19,093 nt of DNA. It comes from an uncultured Bacteroidales bacterium (GTDB lineage Bacteria; Bacteroidota; Bacteroidia; Bacteroidales; Bacteroidaceae). Location: the NCBI GenBank assembly GCA_937901185.1, contig CALCHR010000217.1, positions 1 through 19,093 of the forward strand, given 5' to 3'. This document shows positions 1 through 6,958 of this stretch, piece after piece (positions within the stretch are counted from its first letter, which is position 1; every line of letters starts with the position of its first letter). The notes below the pieces were generated by a model, which was given only the letters and a program-made list of their open reading frames with translations, was not told where the DNA came from and made no database searches. A program made the position numbers and the translations under genes.

Positions 1-63
1 TAGGAAAAACTCGGAGTTTACTAGGAAAAACTAGAAGTTTACTAAGTTTTCCTAGTAAACTAC
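1..63. repeat. Tandem array of three 21-bp units (array A)
   Basis: Three consecutive 21-bp units occupy 1-21, 22-42 and 43-63. Each has an 11-bp left part with an A5 or T4 core (for example TAGGAAAAACT) and a 10-bp right part ending in TTTAC or AACTAC. Units 1 and 2 have the A-rich core. Unit 3 has the T-rich core and reads like an inverted unit, so 16-29 (GTTTACTAGGAAAA) is a perfect 14-bp inverted match to 47-60. The array may start before the window. A related array lies at 9971-10045. The function is unknown. It is non-coding in any convincing frame and lies between transcription units. Confidence 0.85.
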
Positions 64-112
64 AAAAAAATGCAGCAAGATTTTCCACCTCTCCAGCAGG
101 CACGAGGGATGC

Positions 113-142
113 TTGGGGAACGAACAAAATTTCGTATTTTTG
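113..142 (+). promoter_or_regulatory. Candidate Bacteroidota promoter upstream of addA
   Basis: TTG at 113-115 is followed after 19 bp by TATTTTTG at 135-142. This matches the known Bacteroidota housekeeping pattern (TTG near -33, TAnnTTTG near -7) in both boxes and in spacing. Transcription would start at about 149, giving addA a leader of roughly 180 nt. A weaker second box, TACCTTTA at 275-282, has no matching -33 element and would give a short leader instead. Inference from motifs only. Confidence 0.45.
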
Positions 143-169
143 TAGCCATAGATAAAAGAATAAATCTTT

Positions 170-218
170 CCTTCCCGAGCCAACAAGCGATTCGGCGGAG
201 GGAATAAGGACTTTTTTT
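170..218 (+). terminator. Hairpin with T7 tract in the addA leader (possible attenuator or sRNA end)
   Basis: CCTTCCC at 170-176 can pair with GGG at 200-202 and AAGG at 206-209, with a small bulge, and CCGA at 175-178 can alternatively pair with TCGG at 192-195. A run of seven T occupies 212-218. The layout resembles an imperfect intrinsic terminator about 70 nt downstream of the predicted start point, between promoter and addA. The stem is interrupted, so this is tentative. Confidence 0.3.
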
Positions 219-330
219 CGACGCAGACCCTCTGACGGAGGCGCACGGGCTGCCCAACTATCAAAAATTATTTGTACCTTTATCGCTCCATCATATATTC
301 CTCTACACATTATATATATACTATAATTAT
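219..330. other. Remaining addA upstream region, no gene seen
   Basis: This holds a small hairpin (CCTC at 229-232 with GAGG at 238-241), a GC-rich stretch to about 255, then an AT-rich run of alternating T and A directly before the addA start codon. Short minus-strand reading frames cross 52-264 but show no recognisable protein features. There is no Shine-Dalgarno-like sequence before the ATG at 331, which is common in Bacteroidota. Confidence 0.5.
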
Positions 331-3300
331 ATGAAAGGGAACCTCGTTGTCTACAAAGCCTCGGCGGGCTCGGGCAAGACCTATACGCTGGCTACGGAAT
401 ATATTGCCCATCTGCTCTCGGGCGAGCCCGATGCCTATCGGCACATCCTGGCTGTAACGTTTACCAACAAGGCCACGGCGGAGATGAAGGAGCGCATTCT
501 GCAGTTTCTCTGGGAGCTCTGCCACCACAGACCCCAGGGGCTGACGGAGGCCGTCAAGAAAACAGCACCCGGCCTGAACGACGACGAGATAGCCCGCCGG
601 GCGGCCTCTGCGCTCGCGGCCATCGTGCACAACTACGACTTCTTTCGCGTGGAGACCATCGATGCTTTCTTTCAGAGGCTCCTGGCAAACCTGGCCCACG
701 AGCTGGGCCTCTCGGCGGGCTTCAGGGTGAGCATCAACGACGGGGAGGTGATAGAAAAGGCCGTGGGCAGGATGCTGAGAAACGTGGAGCAGAACCCGCC
801 GGTGCTCTCCTGGGTGCTGAAATACGTCGGAGAGCGCATTGCCGACAACAAAAAATGGGACATCGAAAAAGACGTTAAGCTGCTGGCCCGCAACTTGCTG
901 AGGGAGCAGCTGCTGAAACACGACCGGGAGATCGAGGCTTTCTTTGGCTGCAGCGAGCGCATCGAAAAATACCAGACGCAGCTAAAGGATATGGCCCTGG
1001 AGGCCTCTGACTATGCGGCAAACGCGGCGGAACAGTTGGACGACGAGATTGGCGCCACGCCGGGGGGCTATGAGGCCTTTAGCCGCGGCAGCACGCTGCA
1101 GGCTTTTCTGAAAAACATCGTGACGGGAGAGCTCAAGCCGCCGGGGAGGTTGATTGAGGGGTATCTGGCTGATGCTAAAAACTGGCTTCGCAAAAAGGAC
1201 CTGGGCGATTGCTCCCTAGCAGCACGCACCGAGCGCTTCAGGGAGTTGCTCTTAGAGGTGGAGAAGCTGCGCGGCTGTGCGGAGAGGATTGTCAACAGCT
1301 GCCAGCTCAGCTGCCAGCATTTGAAGCCCATGCGCTTGCTGGGCGAGATAGCCAAGGAGATGGCTGCCATCAACAAGGAGAACAACCACTTTATGCTGGC
1401 CAAAACGCCATTTCTCTTTGACCGCCTCATCGGCGAGAGCGACACGTCTTTCGTGTTGGAGAAAGCCGGCATCAACTTCAGGAGCGTCATGATCGACGAG
1501 TTTCAGGACACCTCTTCTCTGCAATGGAAAAATTTCAAGAAGCTTCTGATAGAAAATCTGGCTGCGGGAAACAAATGTCTCCTGGTGGGCGACGTCAAGC
1601 AAGGCATATACCGCTTTAGAGGGGGCGACTGGAGCATTCTGAGCAACATCTCCAGCGCGTTCAGAAACGCAACACCGGAGGTTCGCACCCTTGCCACCAA
1701 CTACCGAAGTGCGCAGGCCATTGTCGACTTCAACAACTCTCTATTCCCCCTGGCTGCTGAATATCTGGACCACATTTCCGAGGGGACGGAGATTGGCCGA
1801 ATCTACTCTGACGTGCACCAGGAGGCAAACTGCAACGCCGGCGGCTACGTGCGCATCTGCCTTACGCAAACCGGGCAAGAGACGGAGGAGAACAAAGAGG
1901 CTCTGAGCCCTGAAGAGGAGATGGGGAAAGAGATACAGCGCCTGCACAAGGGCGGAATCCCCTACAAGAAGATGGCAATCCTCGTACGCTACAACTATCA
2001 ATGCAAAGAAATCCTAAACACATTTGCTCAGCAGTTTCCGGGAATCCCCCTCGTCTCCGACGAGGCTTATATGCTGGCGTCGTCAGAGGCTATACAGATG
2101 CTCATCGATGCACTCCGCTACCTAAACGACCCTGCCGACCTCATCGCTCGTGCGCACCTGGCTCTTTGTTATAACAAAGACATCTTGGGAAAGGGACGGG
2201 ATTGGGGCTCCTTTACAGACGGCTCGCTTTCATCGCTGCCCGAAGCTCTTGCGGATACAGACGCCCTCAGCAAATTGCCCCTTACCGAGCTGTGTCACCG
2301 GCTTGTCGAAATTCTCAGCCTTAACACATTGCCGGGTAGCACGCCCTTTCTCTGCTATTTCTTTGACCGTGTGATGGAGTTTCTGGAAGACCACTCGGCC
2401 CGCATCCCCCTATTCCTCAAATACTGGGAAGAAAGCCTCATCAGCAAATCTATCCCTGCAACCGAGAGCAACGGCGTCAGCATCCTCACTATCCACAAAT
2501 CTAAGGGATTGGCTTTCCATACGGTGCTCATCCCCCGTTGCGACTGGTTTATTGAGCACGACCGCCAAACAGATTTGCTATGGTGCGAACCGCCCCAAGC
2601 GCCCTACAATCAGGTTCCGCTACTGCCCATCTCTTCCTACCAGAAAGCCGTTCAGCAATCTATCTACACGCCACAATATAACAGCGAACACCACTCGCAA
2701 CGCATTGAGAACCTCAACTTGCTCTACGTAGCCTTTACTCGTGCCAAGCAAAACCTCCTTGTCTGGGGAGAAGCAACAGCCAACGAGAAAAAAAGAAATA
2801 TGGCCACCCTGCTATACTCTTGTTTGGAGAAAGAGATAAGCAATAAAGAGGATGGGCACCTCTTATACGAAGTAGGCACACCCGGACTGGGAGCGCAAGA
2901 GTCGGAAGAACAGAGCGACACAAAGGTAGAAACTGAAAACATCTTATCCAATCCCTTAAAGATAAATCCCGAAGGACAAGAAGGCACTTTCATCACGGGC
3001 AAATATCGCGGCCGTTTCCGCCAATCCAACGAGAGCCAAAAGTTGTGTTATTCGCCCCACACTGAAGAAGAAGGAAAAAATCACAAAAGGGCTACCAACA
3101 CCAGCACTTACATCGACCGCGGAAAATTGATGCACGCACTTTTTGCCGAGATACACACACTCGAAGACATTGATATCGCAATTGAGAAACTGGCGGCGAA
3201 TGGTGCAATAGACCACCAAGAGGAAGGAGCTAAGTTGAAGACATACGTGCTACAACAAATGGAGAAAGCCGGCACCACCGAATGGTTCAACCCCAAATGG

Positions 3301-3561
3301 CGAATATGGCGCGAACAAACCCTGTTGATTCCTCGAGGTAAAGACGCAAACGGACAACATGAGCGCCCGGAACGCCTAAGGCCCGACCGCGTGATGAGCG
3401 ATGGCAAACGCTACGTGGTGGTCGATTACAAATTTGGCAAACCACATGCCGAATATACAAAGCAGGTGCGCAAATATACCGAGCAACTACAGAAGATGAC
3501 GCCACTCCCCGTTGAAGGCTATTTGTGGTACGTCGATAGTGGCAAAGTAGAAAAAGTATAA
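331..3561 (+). CDS. addA: AddA-type UvrD-family helicase/nuclease subunit
   Basis: Helicase and nuclease subunit of the AddAB complex, which resects double-strand DNA ends for RecA-dependent repair. Superfamily-1 helicase motifs appear in order: Walker A ASAGSGKT (10-17), motif Ia TFTNKATAEM (about 43-52), DEFQD (389-393), VGDVKQGIYRFRGGD (419-433), TNYRS (456-460), TIHKSKGL (720-727) and LLYVAFTRAK (797-806). A RecB/AddA-type nuclease domain closes the protein: G931xxxH935, D1019, the D1032-Y-K1034 triad and Q1045xxxY1049, all intact. The 1076-residue length suits the Bacteroidota form. addB begins 21 bp after the stop. The first 1.2 kb is strikingly rich in G+C (39 of 60 bases in 661-720) compared with the 3' end (27 of 60 in 3061-3120) and uses AGG arginine codons freely. 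RecB is an alternative name; the addB partner favours AddA. Confidence 0.9.
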   Translation: MKGNLVVYKASAGSGKTYTLATEYIAHLLSGEPDAYRHILAVTFTNKATAEMKERILQFLWELCHHRPQGLTEAVKKTAPGLNDDEIARRAASALAAIVHNYDFFRVETIDAFFQRLLANLAHELGLSAGFRVSINDGEVIEKAVGRMLRNVEQNPPVLSWVLKYVGERIADNKKWDIEKDVKLLARNLLREQLLKHDREIEAFFGCSERIEKYQTQLKDMALEASDYAANAAEQLDDEIGATPGGYEAFSRGSTLQAFLKNIVTGELKPPGRLIEGYLADAKNWLRKKDLGDCSLAARTERFRELLLEVEKLRGCAERIVNSCQLSCQHLKPMRLLGEIAKEMAAINKENNHFMLAKTPFLFDRLIGESDTSFVLEKAGINFRSVMIDEFQDTSSLQWKNFKKLLIENLAAGNKCLLVGDVKQGIYRFRGGDWSILSNISSAFRNATPEVRTLATNYRSAQAIVDFNNSLFPLAAEYLDHISEGTEIGRIYSDVHQEANCNAGGYVRICLTQTGQETEENKEALSPEEEMGKEIQRLHKGGIPYKKMAILVRYNYQCKEILNTFAQQFPGIPLVSDEAYMLASSEAIQMLIDALRYLNDPADLIARAHLALCYNKDILGKGRDWGSFTDGSLSSLPEALADTDALSKLPLTELCHRLVEILSLNTLPGSTPFLCYFFDRVMEFLEDHSARIPLFLKYWEESLISKSIPATESNGVSILTIHKSKGLAFHTVLIPRCDWFIEHDRQTDLLWCEPPQAPYNQVPLLPISSYQKAVQQSIYTPQYNSEHHSQRIENLNLLYVAFTRAKQNLLVWGEATANEKKRNMATLLYSCLEKEISNKEDGHLLYEVGTPGLGAQESEEQSDTKVETENILSNPLKINPEGQEGTFITGKYRGRFRQSNESQKLCYSPHTEEEGKNHKRATNTSTYIDRGKLMHALFAEIHTLEDIDIAIEKLAANGAIDHQEEGAKLKTYVLQQMEKAGTTEWFNPKWRIWREQTLLIPRGKDANGQHERPERLRPDRVMSDGKRYVVVDYKFGKPHAEYTKQVRKYTEQLQKMTPLPVEGYLWYVDSGKVEKV

Positions 3562-3582
3562 ATACAAGAATAACAAAGTTAT

Positions 3583-6246
3583 ATGACTCCCTTTTTGAAA
3601 CTTGTAGCCAACGATTTGGTGAAGCGATTTGGAACAGACCTCAGCGAAGTAGCCATCGTCTTCCCCAACCGAAGAGCAGGACTTTTTTTCGACAACTATT
3701 TAGCAGAAGCATCTTCCGACAAACCGATTTGGGCGCCGCGTTACTTATCAGTTGCCGACCTCTTCGAGATACTTTCACCATTACGCGTAGCCGACCCTAT
3801 TGAAACAATTTGCCTACTTCATTCTCTCTACGTGAAAGCCATTTCGGCAGATGGAGTTGTACCTATGAGCCTAGATGCTTTCTATGGCTGGGGAGAACGA
3901 CTCTTGGCCGACTTTGACGAGGTAGATAGAAACATGGTAAATCCTAAAGCACTCTTCCAAAGTGCAGAGGAAGCTACTGCCCTTGAAGCCTCACCAAACG
4001 AATTCCTGGATAAAGGACAACTTGAAGCCTTACAATCACTTTTTCGGGGATTCTCTGCCGAAGGAAATTCTATAGTGAAAGAACGGTTCCTGGCTTTGTG
4101 GAAAAAGATGCCAAAACTCTACGAAGACCTAAACGAATCTCTCAAAGAAAATGGCCTGGCCTACGAGGGGGCTATCTATAGGGATGTAGCTACTCGCCTT
4201 AAAGAAAATATACCCCACAACATAAACAACCAGCCACGAGTGTATGCTTTTGTCGGACTAAATGCTCTCTCCAAATCCGAAGAAACTTTAATGGAAGCAT
4301 TGAAGCAACAAGACAGAGCACTTTTCTATTGGGATTATGATGCTTGTTTCGTCGGCGAAGACACATTAGCAGAAGCCGGTCTGTTTATCCGACAAAATCT
4401 TGAGCGATTCCCCAACGCACTACCCCATCAATTATCTAGTGAGTTTGGCCAAGACTTAAAAATGGAGTTTGTGTCAGCGCATACAGAAACGGCTGAAGCT
4501 ATGGCTGTAGGAAACTGGTTGGAAAATCTTGAGGGGATAACCCAACAAACAGAACGCACAGCAGTAGTGCTTTGCAATGAGGGGCTACTCAGTTCCGTAT
4601 TACACGCCATCCCGGAACAGGTGAAGGATGTGAATATCACTATGGGATTCCCACTATCACACACAAAAGCCTTTGCTCTTATTGAAGAAATAGCCGACAC
4701 ATTGGAAGATAGCTCTCCTATAATCGTCTTGGAGCAATTAAAGAAAACCATCGAAGCGATAGCTCAAGCCAATGGATCAACAGAAAAATGCGATGGGTTG
4801 GAGTTGGATTTGGAAGCAGAGGCTTGTTATAGGATTCACACAACCATAAGTAGGTTTAAGACTTTAATAGAGTCAGGCCGTTTAGCTATCGCAACCCCCA
4901 TGCTATTTAGACTTATGCGTCAGGTAATGCGGCAAACGACAATCCCTTTCCATGGAGAACCCGCCATCGGTCTACAAATAATGGGTATGCTTGAGACACG
5001 CTGTCTGAATTTTGACAACGTACTATTGCTTTCTGCCAGCGAGGGATTTTTGCCTAGAAAGCGCAGCGAAAATTCTTTCATCCCCTATGGTTTAAGAAAA
5101 GAATTTGGTCTGCCAACAGTGGGAGCTGATGCAGCTATTTATGCCTACTATTTTTATAGACTGATTGGCCGAGCCAAAAATGTACGCATCATATATAATG
5201 CCTCGACCGAAGGTTCTTCTAAAGGAGAAATGTCTAGATTCATGACACAATTGCTGGTAGAAACTAATTTACCCATCAAGCATTATGCACTCTATGACAA
5301 ATCCGGCGAAAGCATTATCCCGATTAAGAGCATAGCCAAACCTAAGAATCTACCCACACTTCTCCACAAGCTATCTCCTTCTGCCATCAACACTTATTTG
5401 AGGTGCCAACTACAATTCTATTATCAACGAGTGGCATTTCTTAAAGAACCCACACCACCACAAGATGTAATAGAGCCCAGAACTTTCGGAACAATTCTCC
5501 ATCATGTAGCTGAGGCCATTTACAAAGAAAGGATAGAACAGCATAAGGGTCTAGTCACAACTGAGGCCTTAGAGCATCTTCTCGATAAAAGCGGAGAGAT
5601 AAAACTCTTAACCTATATCCGAAAGGCCTTTGCAGAAAACGAGATAGAGTATAATGCCATAGTAGAGCAAGTGGTGAAAAGCTACATCAAACAACTTCTC
5701 TCACACGACAAGGACTTAGCGCCTTTCGAGGTCAAGGGAGTAGAGATGAATACAGAGCACCATCTTAGTGTCCCCTACAAAGATAAGCATGTAGATATTA
5801 CCCTAAAAGGAAACATTGACCGCCTGGACCTGGTAAATATTGACAATGTAACTACCCTGCGTGTTGTAGATTACAAAACCGGTGGTAAACCAGAAAAGCC
5901 TAAGAATCTGGAACAACTCTTCATCCCTTCAAAGGAACATCCTCATTATGTATTGCAAACATTCCTCTATGCATTGACTTTGGTTAAGGGAACCACTTAT
6001 CCCATAGCTCCTACATTGTTCTTCGTTCATAAATCGGCGGACAAAGATTATTCTCCCTATATCCAAATAGGGGAAAAAGAAAACAAACAATATATTTATA
6101 AGTTTCAGGATTTAGTTGAGGAGTTTGAAGAACGTCTCATAAAACTTCTAGAAGAAATGCTCTGCCCCGATACTGAATTCAAGGCTACAGAGCATACTGA
6201 TTTCTGTAAAAACTGTCCTTACACTCGACTCTGTCAAAGATACTAA
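3583..6246 (+). CDS. addB: AddB-type nuclease subunit with Fe-S cluster motif
   Basis: Second subunit of the AddAB resection enzyme. The N-terminal two thirds resemble an inactivated helicase fold: I see no Walker A sequence near the N-terminus, where the typical opening AIVFPNRRAGLFF (24-36) stands instead. The C-terminal PD-(D/E)XK nuclease is complete: G636xxxH640, D746 in GNIDRLD, D763-Y-K765 and Q792xxxY796. Four cysteines, C608 (in YLRC) plus C875, C878 and C884 (C-x2-C-x5-C), fit the 4Fe-4S 'staple' known in AddB nucleases. With addA this gives a two-nuclease enzyme, as in Firmicutes AddAB. The 887-residue length is shorter than B. subtilis AddB but reasonable for Bacteroidota. G+C is much lower than in the 5' half of addA (24 of 60 in 4801-4860). 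The next gene starts 7 bp after the stop, which implies translational coupling. Confidence 0.88.
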   Translation: MTPFLKLVANDLVKRFGTDLSEVAIVFPNRRAGLFFDNYLAEASSDKPIWAPRYLSVADLFEILSPLRVADPIETICLLHSLYVKAISADGVVPMSLDAFYGWGERLLADFDEVDRNMVNPKALFQSAEEATALEASPNEFLDKGQLEALQSLFRGFSAEGNSIVKERFLALWKKMPKLYEDLNESLKENGLAYEGAIYRDVATRLKENIPHNINNQPRVYAFVGLNALSKSEETLMEALKQQDRALFYWDYDACFVGEDTLAEAGLFIRQNLERFPNALPHQLSSEFGQDLKMEFVSAHTETAEAMAVGNWLENLEGITQQTERTAVVLCNEGLLSSVLHAIPEQVKDVNITMGFPLSHTKAFALIEEIADTLEDSSPIIVLEQLKKTIEAIAQANGSTEKCDGLELDLEAEACYRIHTTISRFKTLIESGRLAIATPMLFRLMRQVMRQTTIPFHGEPAIGLQIMGMLETRCLNFDNVLLLSASEGFLPRKRSENSFIPYGLRKEFGLPTVGADAAIYAYYFYRLIGRAKNVRIIYNASTEGSSKGEMSRFMTQLLVETNLPIKHYALYDKSGESIIPIKSIAKPKNLPTLLHKLSPSAINTYLRCQLQFYYQRVAFLKEPTPPQDVIEPRTFGTILHHVAEAIYKERIEQHKGLVTTEALEHLLDKSGEIKLLTYIRKAFAENEIEYNAIVEQVVKSYIKQLLSHDKDLAPFEVKGVEMNTEHHLSVPYKDKHVDITLKGNIDRLDLVNIDNVTTLRVVDYKTGGKPEKPKNLEQLFIPSKEHPHYVLQTFLYALTLVKGTTYPIAPTLFFVHKSADKDYSPYIQIGEKENKQYIYKFQDLVEEFEERLIKLLEEMLCPDTEFKATEHTDFCKNCPYTRLCQRY

Positions 6247-6253
6247 GCCCCAA

Positions 6254-6919
6254 ATGATAAAAATATCCACTACCAAAGAGTTTCAAGAAGTCTGCCCGCA
6301 ATTTGTTGGAGCTGCTATATCCGCAACTGTACAGAATGCTCCTACTCCACCGTCTTTATGGAAGGAGATAGAAGACTTCTGCACTGAGTTGAAAGAAACA
6401 TACACTACAGAGAGCATCAAACTGCATAGCGGAATCGATGCTACCAGAAAGGCCTACAAACGATTTGGTAAAGATCCCAGCCGCTATCGCCCAGCCTGTG
6501 AGCAACTAGCCCGCCGTGTCTTGCAAGGAAAAGTCCTTTACTCAGTAGATACTCTCGTAGACTTAGTTAATCTCGTTTCGCTATTCTGCGGATACTCCAC
6601 TGCTGCACTTGACCGAGATAAAATAGTCGGAGATTCTCTTACTCTTGGCATCGGACAGACCGAAGAGCCTTACGAAGGCATTGGACGCGGGGTGCTCAAC
6701 ATTGAGCATCTGCCCGTCTATCGTGATGCACTTGGCGGAGTAGCCACGCCCACAAGCGACAATGTCAGAACCATGATTGCATCCCAAACAAAGCAGCTGG
6801 TTGTACTAATCAATGCTTACGATGGTAATACAGAGCTGTTGGAGCAATCTGTTCTCCTCACCCAAAGGCTCTTACAAGAATATGCTGCTGCCAAAGATAT
6901 CTGCGTCTCTTATTATTAA
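6254..6919 (+). CDS. B3/4-domain protein (PheT-like tRNA-editing fold)
   Basis: A stand-alone B3/B4 domain of 221 residues, the fold that edits Tyr-tRNA(Phe) in the beta subunit of phenylalanyl-tRNA synthetase. The family signature is clear: RKAYKRFGKDPSRYRPA (65-81), a long helix to ARRVLQGK (86-93), VDLVNLVSL (102-110), then the strand region with GDSLTLGIG (126-134) and GGVATPTSDNVRTMI (161-175). No other PheT domain is present, so it cannot be a synthetase subunit. Whether such free-standing proteins deacylate mischarged tRNA or bind another ligand has, as far as I know, not been settled. It sits 7 bp behind addB and 39 bp before the receiver/PPDK-N gene, so it is probably co-transcribed with both. 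There is no signal peptide, so it is cytoplasmic. Confidence 0.85.
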   Translation: MIKISTTKEFQEVCPQFVGAAISATVQNAPTPPSLWKEIEDFCTELKETYTTESIKLHSGIDATRKAYKRFGKDPSRYRPACEQLARRVLQGKVLYSVDTLVDLVNLVSLFCGYSTAALDRDKIVGDSLTLGIGQTEEPYEGIGRGVLNIEHLPVYRDALGGVATPTSDNVRTMIASQTKQLVVLINAYDGNTELLEQSVLLTQRLLQEYAAAKDICVSYY

Positions 6920-6958
6920 ATAATGTATCGTTTCACTGAGATTTTCATATAAAGCAAT

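Noticed and set aside
1..63. CRISPR array
   Set aside because: Units are contiguous with no spacers, the unit is only 21 bp, and no cas gene is present.
52..264. Two overlapping minus-strand frames of 65-70 codons before addA
   Set aside because: Low-complexity, no motif, and they overlap the repeat array and promoter-like boxes.
310..921. A 203-codon minus-strand open frame over the addA start
   Set aside because: It lies opposite the strongly supported Walker A region of addA, reaches across the addA start, and has no recognisable domain; high G+C lengthens chance frames here.
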